From: Aurantibacter sp034110465
GTDB taxonomy: Bacteria; Bacteroidota; Bacteroidia; Flavobacteriales; Flavobacteriaceae
Reading direction: 5' to 3'
Length of the DNA stretch: 64,000 nucleotides
Assembly: GCA_034110465.1 (NCBI GenBank)
Contig: JAWUZD010000009.1
Coordinates: forward strand, 186,001-250,000
Below, piece by piece: positions 17,213 to 26,239 of this stretch. The position numbers and the translations under genes are program-made. The notes under the pieces were generated by a model that did no database searches, was not told where the DNA came from, and saw only the letters and a list, made by a program, of their open reading frames with translations. Position 1 is the stretch's first letter. The number at the start of each line of letters is the position of its first letter.

Positions 17213-17995
17213 ATGAATTACGAGAATATTTTATCAGAATCAAATAATGGAATAACAACAATTACCATTAACAGACCAACAAAATTAAACGCTCTAAACA
17301 AAGCTACAATAGAGGAATTACATAATGCTTTTAAAGTAGCTAATGTAGATGCTACAACAAAGGTAATTATCTTAACAGGAAGCGGAACAAAAGCATTTGT
17401 TGCTGGAGCAGATATTAGTGAGTTTGCTAATTTTAGTGTAGAAAATGGCGGAAAATTAGCAGCAAAAGGACAAGAATTGTTATTCGATTTTGTAGAGAAT
17501 TTACAAACACCAGTTATTGCAGCTGTTAACGGATTCGCGCTTGGTGGCGGATTAGAATTAGCTATGAGTGCACATTTTAGAATAGCAAGCGATAATGCTA
17601 AAATGGGCTTACCAGAAACATCATTAGGCGTTATTCCTGGTTATGGAGGAACACAACGTTTACCACAATTAATAGGAAAAGGTCGTGCTATGGAGTTAGT
17701 TATGACTGCTGGTATGTTAGATTCAACAACAGCTTTAAATTATGGTTTGGTAAATTATGTGGTTACACAAGAAGAATTACTTCCATTAGCAGAGAAAATA
17801 GCGAGTAAAATTATGCGTAATTCTTCTGTAGCTATAGGTAAAGCTATTAGAGCTGTAAATGCTAATTATAAAGATGGCGTAAACGGTTTTAACATAGAAA
17901 TTGAAGAATTTGGTGCTTGTTTTGGTACTGCAGACTTTAAAGAAGGTACTACTGCATTTTTAGAAAAGCGTAAAGCAGATTTTAAGGGTGAATAA
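17213..17995 (+). CDS. Enoyl-CoA hydratase/isomerase family protein
   Basis: A 260-residue crotonase. The oxyanion-hole segments AFVAGADISEF (61-71) and NGFALGGGLELAMSA (106-120) are intact. The two acid residues of true enoyl-CoA hydratases are present as E115 and E135 (PETSLGVIPGYGGTQRL), so it most likely hydrates trans-2-enoyl-CoA to 3-hydroxyacyl-CoA in fatty acid or amino acid breakdown. No acyl-CoA dehydrogenase or thiolase is next to it. It lies three bases after the kinase gene and ends at a strong bidirectional terminator. Confidence 0.92.
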   Translation: MNYENILSESNNGITTITINRPTKLNALNKATIEELHNAFKVANVDATTKVIILTGSGTKAFVAGADISEFANFSVENGGKLAAKGQELLFDFVENLQTPVIAAVNGFALGGGLELAMSAHFRIASDNAKMGLPETSLGVIPGYGGTQRLPQLIGKGRAMELVMTAGMLDSTTALNYGLVNYVVTQEELLPLAEKIASKIMRNSSVAIGKAIRAVNANYKDGVNGFNIEIEEFGACFGTADFKEGTTAFLEKRKADFKGE

Positions 17996-18017
17996 AATAA
18001 CACTTATTTATAATACC

Positions 18018-18049
18018 AAAAACGCTCGATATATATCGAGCGTTTTTTT
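18018..18049. terminator. Bidirectional terminator
   Basis: A 20-nt perfect palindrome (18023-18042) is flanked by A5 and T7, between the convergent crotonase gene and the 118-residue unknown gene. The T tract runs into the stop codon of the latter. Confidence 0.85.
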
Positions 18050-18404
18050 ATGAAATGTAATCACTTTCTAAAAAGTAATTTACAATAGCTTCTTTCATTA
18101 AAACACTTTGTTCTCCCGCTTTTAAATGTGGTAACTCTGCAATGGTTTTGTAATGTGGCCAACCATCTTTATCCACAAAATCTAATTCGTAATAACCATA
18201 AGGCATAAGTAGTTTGCAAATTGCAATATGCATTAAATCTAATTTATGATCTTTTTTAAAGCTTTTATCAAATTGACCTAATTCTTGAACGCCAATTAAA
18301 TATATAATTGCGTCTAGGTCTAAAGTATCGCCATCAGCAAACTGTTTTGATAGTTTATCCACAACGGTTTCCCAACGTTCTTTTAATTTTTCATCTCTTG
18401 CCAT
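18048..18404 (-). CDS. Conserved small protein of unknown function
   Basis: I do not recognise a named domain in this 118-residue, mostly helical, soluble protein, which starts MARDEKLKERWETVVDKL. It has an aromatic KLLMPYGYYELDFVDKDGWPHYKT segment and no signal peptide or membrane helix. The ORF is cleanly bounded, with a terminator behind it and a divergent cvpA 51 bp upstream, and its base use matches its neighbours. It is therefore probably real. Confidence 0.75.
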   Translation of the reverse strand: MARDEKLKERWETVVDKLSKQFADGDTLDLDAIIYLIGVQELGQFDKSFKKDHKLDLMHIAICKLLMPYGYYELDFVDKDGWPHYKTIAELPHLKAGEQSVLMKEAIVNYFLESDYIS

Positions 18405-18455
18405 AGCATTTTTAAAGTCGCAAAGTTAGGTTATATTTACCAAAAATTATAGATT

Positions 18456-18971
18456 ATGACAGTTTTAGATATTATTCTAATAGCTTTATTAGGTTTTGGT
18501 TTAGTACGTGGGTTTTTTAAAGGATTATTTGTAGAGGTTGCTTCTTTAGTAGCTTTAGTTGCTGGAGTTTATGGCGCAATTCATTTTAGTTATTTTATTG
18601 CTGATTTATTGCAATCTAAAACAGAATGGAACGAAAAAACTATTAATGTAACCGCATTTGCAATTACGTTTGTTCTTATAATTGTTGTAATTAGTCTTGC
18701 AGGAAAAGCTCTAACTAAATTAGCAGATTTTGCAGCACTAGGAATTATAAATAAATTATTAGGTGGCGTTTTTGGAGCACTTAAAATTGGATTAATTGTA
18801 AGTGTATTGCTAATTGTTTTTAGCAAAATGAATAATACGATTCCTTTTGTTGAAAAAGAAGATTTAGAAGAATCGATGCTTTATAAACCAGTAAAAGCAT
18901 TGGCACCATTAATATTTCCAAATATTATAAAAGCTGATGAAGATGAATTAAATCCAGAAGAAGAATTATAG
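18456..18971 (+). CDS. cvpA: CvpA family membrane protein
   Basis: A 171-residue inner-membrane protein with four hydrophobic helices. It opens with the CvpA signature LDIILIALLGFGLVRGFFKG and has the second conserved part FGALKIGLIVSVLLIVF. The C-terminal 35 residues are acidic and cytoplasmic. In E. coli CvpA is needed for colicin V production and for bile-salt resistance; the biochemical role is unknown. It is a single-gene unit ending in a perfect-palindrome terminator. Confidence 0.88.
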   Translation: MTVLDIILIALLGFGLVRGFFKGLFVEVASLVALVAGVYGAIHFSYFIADLLQSKTEWNEKTINVTAFAITFVLIIVVISLAGKALTKLADFAALGIINKLLGGVFGALKIGLIVSVLLIVFSKMNNTIPFVEKEDLEESMLYKPVKALAPLIFPNIIKADEDELNPEEEL

Positions 18972-19000
18972 TTCTAGTGTCTCAAATAAATATAAAAATA

Positions 19001-19032
19001 AAAAAGCCAAACTATATATAGTTTGGCTTTTT
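19001..19032. terminator. Bidirectional terminator
   Basis: A 32-nt perfect palindrome with no spacer (arms 19001-19016 and 19017-19032), ending in A5 and T5 tracts, lies between convergent cvpA and the carbonic anhydrase gene. Confidence 0.85.
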
Positions 19033-19049
19033 TAAAATGTGTTTTTCGT

Positions 19050-19676
19050 CTAAAAAAAAGTAACGCTTCCAGAGTTAATATCATACATTGCTCCTACAAT
19101 TTTAATTTCACCATTGTCTTCCATTTCTTTTAAAATAGTACTTTCATTATGAATTCTTTCAATAGTCAATAATACATTTTTTCTAGAAACTTCATCAACA
19201 AATTCGAGATTTGCAGATGTTCTTAAATTTTCCTCTTTAGGTTCTTTAACAGCATTTACAGCTGGTGTAATTTTCTGAATTAATTTTGTTAAATTACCCA
19301 TTTCAGCTTTATCACAAGCACCTTTTATTGCACCACAGCTTGTGTGTCCTAAAACTACAATTAGTTTTGTTCCTGCTAACTTACACCCAAATTCCATACT
19401 ACCTAAAATGTCTTCATTTACAAAGTTACCTGCAATTCTAACACTAAAAATATCTCCTAAACCTTGATCAAAAACCAATTCTGCAGAAACTCTGGAATCT
19501 ATACAACTTAAAATAGTTGCAAAAGGAAACTGACCATCACTTGTGTCGTTAACTTGTTCTAATAAATTTCTATTTGCTTTTAAATTATTTTGAAATCTAG
19601 TATTGCCTTCTTTTAAAAAATCTAAAGCTTTTTTAGGGGTTAATGTAGATTGTGTTTCTTTAGTATGTGCTTTCAT
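19050..19676 (-). CDS. Beta-class carbonic anhydrase
   Basis: Interconverts CO2 and bicarbonate in the cytoplasm. The 208-residue sequence has the zinc ligands C58 (in SCIDSR), H111 and C114 (in GHTSCGAIKGA), and the Asp60-Arg62 dyad that gates the site. No signal peptide is visible. It follows a SulP anion transporter by 29 nt, so the pair probably delivers or balances bicarbonate for carboxylation reactions. Confidence 0.94.
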   Translation of the reverse strand: MKAHTKETQSTLTPKKALDFLKEGNTRFQNNLKANRNLLEQVNDTSDGQFPFATILSCIDSRVSAELVFDQGLGDIFSVRIAGNFVNEDILGSMEFGCKLAGTKLIVVLGHTSCGAIKGACDKAEMGNLTKLIQKITPAVNAVKEPKEENLRTSANLEFVDEVSRKNVLLTIERIHNESTILKEMEDNGEIKIVGAMYDINSGSVTFF

Positions 19677-19705
19677 AATAATATGTCTTAATTTTCATTT
19701 TTAGG

Positions 19706-21286
19706 TTAATTGTTTTTTATTCTTAATTTAAAAAACTCAATAAAACTATCTGGATTTTCAACTGTACCACGTTCAGATATTAATTTAATATCAATATCTC
19801 GTTGTTTTGCCTTTTGTGCAAAATCCTCAAGAATTTCTATAACATCATAATCTAGATAGTTTGTTTTTCTTACATCTAACTCTAAATAGGTGTTATTTGG
19901 TAAAGCGTCTAGTTCTTTTAAAATGGTTGCTTTGTTAAAAAAAGTAACTTCTTCAGCTAAAGTCATTTTTACGTGATGTTCACTATTTGTGTCTTCTTCA
20001 ACTTTGTGTAAGAAATGGCTGTTTTTAAAACTTTGAAATAAAGTAATTAAAATACCTACAGCTAAACCAATTCCTACACCTAATAATAAGTTATACTGTA
20101 GTATTACCACTGTAATTATAAATGGCACAAATTGCCTCCAACCTGCATTCCACATAGTTTTAAATACTGATGGTTTTGCTAGTTTATAACCAACAACTAA
20201 TAATACAGCTGCTAAAACGGATAATGGGATTTTATTAAGTAAATTAGGAATTATAAGTACAGATAATAATAATAATAATCCATGTAGTATAGCTGATAAT
20301 TTAGTTTTTCCTCCAGATTGGATATTAGCAGAACTTCTAACAATTACCTGTGTTATTGGTAATCCACCAATTAATCCAGAAATTAGGTTTCCAGTTCCTT
20401 GTGCTAACAATTCTCTATTGGTTGGAGTTACGTTTTTATCTGGATCTAACTTATCTGTCGCTTCTACACATAACAAAGTTTCTAAACTTGCAACTAAAGC
20501 CATTGTAAATCCAACTATCCAAACAGCGCTATTGGTTATGGCACTAAAATCTGGAAAACTAAATTGACCAATAAATGAGTCGATACTATCTGGAACTGGT
20601 ACACTAACTAAATGTGAAGATTCTATTCCTATAGCCGAATTGCCTTTTGTTAAAATATAAAAAATAATACCAACAGCAACTGCTACTAAGGGACCTTGAA
20701 TAACAGTAAATATTTTGCCTTTTTTTGATAATACTTTATCCCAAAGTAATAAAATACCAAGTCCAATTAGTCCAACAATTAAAGAACCTGTTTGAAGATA
20801 TTCTCCAATGTTAAGAATTTCAGAAAAAGTATTTTGCCCATCACTTTGAAAGAAATCCCATCCGCCTTCTGGATTTTTATCTAATCCAAAAAAGTGAGGA
20901 ATTTGCTTTAAAATAATAATAATTCCAATACCTGTAAGCATTCCTTTAATTACAGAAGAAGGAAAATAATACGCTATAATTCCTAATTTAAGAATACTGA
21001 ACAATATTTGAATAATTCCAGCTAATACAACTGCAACTAAAAACACTTCAAAACTACCTAAGTCTGTTATTGCAGACAATACAATAGCAGCTAGTCCAGC
21101 TGCTGGACCACTAACCCCAATTTTAGAACCACTAAGTGCTCCAACAACAACTCCTCCAATAATTCCTGCTATTAATCCTGAAAAAAGTGGTGCGCCACTT
21201 GCTAATGCAATACCTAAACATAATGGTAATGCAACAAAAAATACTACAATACTTGCTGGCAAGTCTTGTTTTAACGTTTTAAACAT
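19706..21286 (-). CDS. SulP-family anion (probably bicarbonate) transporter
   Basis: A 526-residue transporter with about 10-14 hydrophobic helices and the SulP core motifs PLCLGIALASGAPLFSGLIAG and VSGPAAGLAAI. After the last helix a short cytoplasmic STAS-like domain (about 440-520) includes YLELDVRKTNYLDYDVIEILEDFA. SulP proteins carry sulfate, bicarbonate or dicarboxylates. Co-transcription with a beta-carbonic anhydrase favours bicarbonate, as in BicA-type systems (inference). Confidence 0.9.
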   Translation of the reverse strand: MFKTLKQDLPASIVVFFVALPLCLGIALASGAPLFSGLIAGIIGGVVVGALSGSKIGVSGPAAGLAAIVLSAITDLGSFEVFLVAVVLAGIIQILFSILKLGIIAYYFPSSVIKGMLTGIGIIIILKQIPHFFGLDKNPEGGWDFFQSDGQNTFSEILNIGEYLQTGSLIVGLIGLGILLLWDKVLSKKGKIFTVIQGPLVAVAVGIIFYILTKGNSAIGIESSHLVSVPVPDSIDSFIGQFSFPDFSAITNSAVWIVGFTMALVASLETLLCVEATDKLDPDKNVTPTNRELLAQGTGNLISGLIGGLPITQVIVRSSANIQSGGKTKLSAILHGLLLLLSVLIIPNLLNKIPLSVLAAVLLVVGYKLAKPSVFKTMWNAGWRQFVPFIITVVILQYNLLLGVGIGLAVGILITLFQSFKNSHFLHKVEEDTNSEHHVKMTLAEEVTFFNKATILKELDALPNNTYLELDVRKTNYLDYDVIEILEDFAQKAKQRDIDIKLISERGTVENPDSFIEFFKLRIKNN

Positions 21287-21367
21287 ATTATAAATGATTT
21301 GTGTTTATGCCCTATAAGCATATAAAAATAATAAAATGGCTGGAAATTTTCAGCGTAAAAACCAAAA

Positions 21368-21667
21368 TTACAACACGTAATCTGGAGGTGCAGATATTAA
21401 ATTTAAGTGAGGTATAGTGTATGTTTTAAACAAATAACCTATTTCGTTTAACTCTACGGAATTAAAATAAGCAATTTTACTATTTTCACTATTTAATTGA
21501 AAAACCTCTAACTCTTTATTTTTTTCGTTTCCTTTTTCTTCCTCTTCTTCAGAAACATCTATAAGCATAGAAATATCAGTGGAATCATCAATAAGTAATA
21601 CCACAGATGGCAACGAAATGGTTGCCATAAATAGGAATATAAAACTTATTGAGATTAATTGCTTCAT
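21368..21667 (-). CDS. Small predicted exported protein, unknown function
   Basis: 99 residues from the preferred start MKQLISISFIFLFM, which gives a signal peptide; an alternative ATG at 21685 would add six residues. After the signal come an acidic cluster SEEEEEKGNEKNKE and a C-terminal tail ending SAPPDYVL. No family recognised. It lies upstream of the SulP gene on the same strand and could be transcribed with it. Confidence 0.55.
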   Translation of the reverse strand: MKQLISISFIFLFMATISLPSVVLLIDDSTDISMLIDVSEEEEEKGNEKNKELEVFQLNSENSKIAYFNSVELNEIGYLFKTYTIPHLNLISAPPDYVL

Positions 21668-21727
21668 TTTAGAAATTGTAATCAACCAAATATAAGATTC
21701 TAAAATGTAATTGATATCAATTAAGTT

Positions 21728-22486
21728 CTAAAAAATAGTTATAAGTTTTATATCATCTTTTAGAATCCAGCCTATTTTTCCATTGGTTAATTTAATTTTA
21801 TTCCAATTACCTTCAGTATCCAAAACATTTACTTTTGTGCCTTCGTGCAGTATAAAAGCATCTTGACTTTTAAAATTTGGTTCTGTTTTAACTTTGCTTT
21901 CTTTGGCAAATATAATAGCAGGCTTTGTGACTGTTTCTTGGTTATTTTTATAATATGTAAAACTCAAAGTTATTAATGCTAATAATAAAAAACCAAAACT
22001 AGATGAAAAGAAAATACGTTTGAATTTAGTACTTAATGTGAAATAATAACTAATTAATAATACCGCAAATAGCACAACGAAAATTACAGATAAAATAGCC
22101 CATGTGTCAGTATTTAAAACACTTGTAAATTTATTAAAATACTTGGTGTAACCAATTTCTGGTAAAACCTCAAGAGCATCTACTTTCATAGTATTTGCAA
22201 ATACTAGATTCTGTTTTATTTCTTTATCTGTAGGGTTTAGTATTAATGCTTTTTCGTAATTATAAATACTGTGCGCAATATGATTTAATTTGTAATGGCT
22301 ATTTCCTAAGTTAAAATAAAGTTCCGCAGAATGTTCTTGGGTTTTTAAAATTGAATTGTAAGTATTTATAGCATCATTATATTTACCGTTTTTATAAAAA
22401 TCATTAGCTTTTTCAAAAAGTGATTTATTTTGAGCAATAGAAATAATGCTAAAGCAGAAAACCAATATATATATAATACGTTTCAT
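21728..22486 (-). CDS. batE: BatE, TPR and SH3-like membrane protein of the Bat operon
   Basis: About 252 residues from the start at 22486, which gives the signal peptide MKRIIYILVFCFSIISIAQ; an ATG at 22510 would overlap batD by 8 nt. TPR units follow (NDFYKNGKYNDAINTY; AELYFNLGNSHYKLNHIAHSIYNYEKAL), then two membrane helices and a C-terminal SH3-like domain (about 195-245) ending GKIGWILKDDIKL. It is the last gene of the aerotolerance operon. The proteins are thought to form an envelope complex involved in stress tolerance; BatE's TPR region probably mediates contacts. Confidence 0.88.
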   Translation of the reverse strand: MKRIIYILVFCFSIISIAQNKSLFEKANDFYKNGKYNDAINTYNSILKTQEHSAELYFNLGNSHYKLNHIAHSIYNYEKALILNPTDKEIKQNLVFANTMKVDALEVLPEIGYTKYFNKFTSVLNTDTWAILSVIFVVLFAVLLISYYFTLSTKFKRIFFSSSFGFLLLALITLSFTYYKNNQETVTKPAIIFAKESKVKTEPNFKSQDAFILHEGTKVNVLDTEGNWNKIKLTNGKIGWILKDDIKLITIF

Positions 22487-22502
22487 AAAGTTTCTTTTTA
22501 AC

Positions 22503-24263
22503 TTAAACAATCTCTTTGTCTATAGCTGTTATACTTTTTTCGGCTCTACTAAAATCTTGTTGCATTGTTACTTCTGTAAATGGCGAATATCTTGCTTGTT
22601 CACAATTTTCTAAAATCGAAACAAAATCAGATATAGATGCATTGCTCACTTTTCTGTTTTCTAAGAGCTTTGAAATTTTTTCTTTACTCATTTCGCTAGT
22701 TTCAATTCTAAGCTTGGCTTTTAAATAATTGTGTAAAGCTTTTTCTAAGGCAATATAAAAAGGTTCTTTTTTTCCTAAAGATTTTTTAGCTGAACTTAAA
22801 TATTTCTTAGATAATCTATTTGCCTTTCTAGTTCTACTACCAACAACATCTAATGCATAATCTTCTTTTTTACGTCTAATAAATAATGCTATTGGAATAG
22901 TTGAAAGTGAAACAAATATAGAAGTCCAAAAACTAGTAGATTTAAAGAATTTTTTAGAAGTTTTATTTACAAAGTCAGTTTCTGTTTTAATATCTGCAAA
23001 TGTATAATCACTTCCAATTTCTTTTATGTTGTTACTTAATAATGTTGGTTTTTCTTCAAGATTAGGTCCATTTATAACATTAATAGTTAAGTCTTTAGAA
23101 GTAATAGTTTTATAAGTTTCTGTAATTGGATCAAAGTAAGAAAAGTTAATAGTTGGTATAGGGTATTTTCCTTTGTATTGTGGGACTATAGTGTAACTAT
23201 CTGTTATACTACCTTGCATACCATTATAATTAGTGCTTATTTTTTCGGTATACTCTGGTTCGTAAACTTCTAAAGTGCTTGCTAATTTTGTTTTAGGAAT
23301 ATTAAATAATTTTAAGTTTCCTTTTCCTGAAACTTCTAATGCTAAGGTTAAAGATTCTGTAGCATTAAGTTCTGTTTTAGATAAGGTCGTTTTAAAGTTA
23401 AAATCTCCTACTGCACCAGTAAAACCATCAGGTTTGTTTTCTATTGGTAGTGGTTTTACATCTAAAGTTCTAGTTTTTGCACTAATAGTTTTATGTACTT
23501 GCTGCATTAATACGTTTCCAAAAAAATCACGTCTATTAGTTGGTACATCTATGGTAATATCTAAACTTAAAGGCTCTATTTTTAGTTCGCCTGTTTTTTG
23601 CGGATATAAAACTGTTCGTCTTAAAACCACATATCTGTATTCTTCTCCGTTATATTCTCCACGTTGTATGTTTTGTGTTTTAGAATCGGTGCTTTGACTC
23701 CAGAATCCATTATATTTTGGACTGTTTGTTTCTCTCCAATTACTTACACCTGTGTTTGGTGCTACATAAAGTCTATATTCTATGGTAACTGCTTCGTTTA
23801 AGTATGGTTTTGTTTTAGATATTTGTGCAACTAAATGAATATTATTATCAGCAATATAGTCAGCGCTATTACTGTCTTTGGGTTTGGTTACTGCTTTTGT
23901 TATAGTAATGTTTATTGGTGATGTTTTGTAAATTTCTCCATCAACCTCTATACTTGCTTGCTTAATAATAAAGCGTCCTTGCTTTTTAGGTGCTAAAAAA
24001 TAGCTGTAGGTTTTACTAAAACTTCTTTGACCGTTTACCCAAGAATGACTTACAGATTGATTTGGCCCAGCAACAATATTAAAATCAGCAAAACTTGGCG
24101 GACTAAAATTATCGCCATCTTGATTCATTTTAAAATCTACTCTTAAGCGCTCGTTAACGCCAAGTTTTTTTTTACTTACAAGTGCCTCAAAACTAACCTG
24201 TGCTTTTAATAAAGTAGCACCAAGTATAAAGCAAATAAATAATATGTTTTTTAATACTTTCAA
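22503..24263 (-). CDS. batD: BatD, oxygen-tolerance operon protein
   Basis: 586 residues with a signal peptide (1-21), a large periplasmic beta-rich region, one transmembrane helix near 445-465 and a cytoplasmic helical tail. The opening VSFEALVSKKKLGVNERLRVDFKMN and repeated beta domains (TITKAVTKPKDSN, GDFNFKTTLSKTELNATESLTL) match BatD. It sits between batC and batE in the usual order. Its partners are the VWA proteins BatA and BatB in the membrane. Confidence 0.9.
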   Translation of the reverse strand: MKVLKNILFICFILGATLLKAQVSFEALVSKKKLGVNERLRVDFKMNQDGDNFSPPSFADFNIVAGPNQSVSHSWVNGQRSFSKTYSYFLAPKKQGRFIIKQASIEVDGEIYKTSPINITITKAVTKPKDSNSADYIADNNIHLVAQISKTKPYLNEAVTIEYRLYVAPNTGVSNWRETNSPKYNGFWSQSTDSKTQNIQRGEYNGEEYRYVVLRRTVLYPQKTGELKIEPLSLDITIDVPTNRRDFFGNVLMQQVHKTISAKTRTLDVKPLPIENKPDGFTGAVGDFNFKTTLSKTELNATESLTLALEVSGKGNLKLFNIPKTKLASTLEVYEPEYTEKISTNYNGMQGSITDSYTIVPQYKGKYPIPTINFSYFDPITETYKTITSKDLTINVINGPNLEEKPTLLSNNIKEIGSDYTFADIKTETDFVNKTSKKFFKSTSFWTSIFVSLSTIPIALFIRRKKEDYALDVVGSRTRKANRLSKKYLSSAKKSLGKKEPFYIALEKALHNYLKAKLRIETSEMSKEKISKLLENRKVSNASISDFVSILENCEQARYSPFTEVTMQQDFSRAEKSITAIDKEIV

Positions 24264-24282
24264 TGTTTAAACAATTAATTTA

Positions 24283-25101
24283 TTACCAATCTTTTTCGGT
24301 TTGTACTTTTGCACCTTTTGCTTTTTGAGCATTGACTTTTTCTTGTACCTTTTGCTCTTCGTTTTCCATTGCTTCTAACAAATTCTTAATTTGCTGTGGA
24401 GATAATTTACCTTTTTGTTGTTGTGGTTGCTCTTGTTCTTGATCTCCTTTATCGCCTTCATTTTTCTTATCGTCTTTAGGATCTCCATTTTCGTCTTTAT
24501 CTTTATTTTCTTCATCTTTCTTATCGCCATCATCACTTTTATCTTCCTCTTTTTTATCGTTATTCTCTTTGTTGTCTTTATCTTCATTTTCTTCTTTATC
24601 CTTATTATCATCGCCGTCTTTATCTTCTTCTTGTGGCTCATCTTGCTGTCCTTTAGCACATTCTTGAGCTAATGCTAAATTATAGCGTGTTTCATTATCT
24701 TTAGGATTGTTTCTAAGTGCATTTTTAAATGCTTCTACAGCTTCTTTACACTTTTTATTTTTCATTAATATGTTTCCAATATTATGAAAAGCTTTATGTT
24801 TTTCTAATTTATCTGATGAATTTGTAGCTGCTTGTTGATTACGAAATAACGCCTCTTCGAATTTTCCGTTTTTATAATAACTATGCGCTAAATTATATGT
24901 TCCAGCAACGCTTGATGGTTTTGTAGAAATGGCCTTTCTATAAATAGCTTCAGCTTCAATATAACTTGAATCTGGTAACTTATTTGCTTCAGCGATATAA
25001 GAAATAGCTTTATTGTTTAACTTTTTTTTAGTATCGTCTCCATCTTGAGAGAAACTTACTAGGCTAATTAAAAGTAAAATATATGTAAAAAAGTATTTCA
25101 T
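24283..25101 (-). CDS. batC: BatC, TPR protein with a strongly charged linker
   Basis: 272 residues. Signal peptide 1-18, then three TPR-like repeats (about 30-145), then from about 155 to 225 a stretch of nearly pure D, E, K and N, and a C-terminal helix LSPQQIKNLLEAMENEEQKVQEKV. The charged segment is probably disordered and extends the TPR head from the membrane. TPR plus position between batB and batD supports BatC. Open frames seen across the charged repeat on both strands are composition artefacts. Confidence 0.87.
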   Translation of the reverse strand: MKYFFTYILLLISLVSFSQDGDDTKKKLNNKAISYIAEANKLPDSSYIEAEAIYRKAISTKPSSVAGTYNLAHSYYKNGKFEEALFRNQQAATNSSDKLEKHKAFHNIGNILMKNKKCKEAVEAFKNALRNNPKDNETRYNLALAQECAKGQQDEPQEEDKDGDDNKDKEENEDKDNKENNDKKEEDKSDDGDKKDEENKDKDENGDPKDDKKNEGDKGDQEQEQPQQQKGKLSPQQIKNLLEAMENEEQKVQEKVNAQKAKGAKVQTEKDW

Positions 25102-25160
25102 TATTAAGGATTTGGAACATCTAAATTAAGAAACTAACATAGAGTATTTAGTTAAAAGAC

Positions 25161-26198
25161 TTATAAATTCTCGTTAAACAAGTTTAATTTTTTTAACCAA
25201 GCAGTTTTACGTTCTAAAAGAAAAACATCTATTAGTAAAAATATAAAACCAAGACCTAAAAACCACTGAAACTGATCTTCAAAATCTGCATATTGACTTG
25301 CTTCTAATTCTGTTCTGTCTAATTTGTCTAATTGAGATTTTATGCTATCCACAACTGCTTTTGTGTTTAAACCATTTATATAAATCCCATTAGCTGCCTT
25401 AGCAATACTTTTCAATGTTTCTTCGTTTAGTTTAGTAATTACGGTTTCGCCTTGTCTGTCTTTTTTGTAGTTTAAAACAATTCCATTTCTTTTAATTGGA
25501 ATTGGGCCACCTTTTATATCTCCAACACCAATGGTAAAAATTTGTATGCCTTCATCATGTGCTTCTTCTGCAATATCTTCAGAAGCTGTACTGTGATCTT
25601 CTCCATCTGAAATTATAATTAGTACATGATTTGATTCTTGCTCTTTATCGTAATACGTTTTAGCTAATTCTATAGCTTCATTAATTGCAGTTCCTTGAGA
25701 AGACATCATGTCTGTATTCATATTCTGAAGAAACATTTTTGCAGCAGCATAATCTGTAGTTATTGGTAGTTGAGGAAATGCTTTACCTGCGTAAGCTATA
25801 ATTCCAACACGATCACTAGCTAAACTGTTTATAATTTGCGTAACTAATTGTTTACATTTTTCTAAACGATTTGGTGCTATATCTTCTGCTAACATACTTT
25901 TAGATACATCTACAGCAAATACAATATCTAAACCTTCCCGTTTAACATCTTTAAATTTAGTTCCCATTTTTGGGTTTACTAACGCAATAGTGAAGCATCC
26001 AAATGCTAAACTTAAAACTAATACTTTTAGAACAGATTTAAAAGTTGACTTATTAGGACTTAGTTTTTTTAATAATTCTGGGTTAGCAAATTGTTGCTGA
26101 GTTCTTTTTTTCCAATATTGAAGTGCTAAAAAGCCCAACCATAAAAAAGGAATAATTAGTAAAGCCCAAAACCATATTTTTTCTTCAAATTGAATCAT
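25161..26198 (-). CDS. batB: BatB, membrane-anchored VWA protein
   Basis: 345 residues. N-terminal helix 10-28, second helix about 55-75, then a von Willebrand factor A domain with the metal-ion-dependent adhesion site DVSKS (about 95-99) and further ligands in TDYAAA and ISDGEDHS. A C-terminal helix lies near 308-330. It resembles batA next to it, indicating an old duplication. VWA domains bind partners through the bound metal; BatA and BatB are taken to form the core of the Bat complex. Confidence 0.92.
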   Translation of the reverse strand: MIQFEEKIWFWALLIIPFLWLGFLALQYWKKRTQQQFANPELLKKLSPNKSTFKSVLKVLVLSLAFGCFTIALVNPKMGTKFKDVKREGLDIVFAVDVSKSMLAEDIAPNRLEKCKQLVTQIINSLASDRVGIIAYAGKAFPQLPITTDYAAAKMFLQNMNTDMMSSQGTAINEAIELAKTYYDKEQESNHVLIIISDGEDHSTASEDIAEEAHDEGIQIFTIGVGDIKGGPIPIKRNGIVLNYKKDRQGETVITKLNEETLKSIAKAANGIYINGLNTKAVVDSIKSQLDKLDRTELEASQYADFEDQFQWFLGLGFIFLLIDVFLLERKTAWLKKLNLFNENL

Positions 26199-26239
26199 TT
26201 GTAATAATATCTATTAAATTTTCTGATGCTATTTCACGC

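Noticed and set aside
24415..24672. Plus-strand 85-codon frame, very rich in I, F and V, and a 94-codon frame on the minus strand over batC
   Set aside because: Both are produced by the repetitive charged codons of the batC linker read in other frames; neither has gene-like composition.
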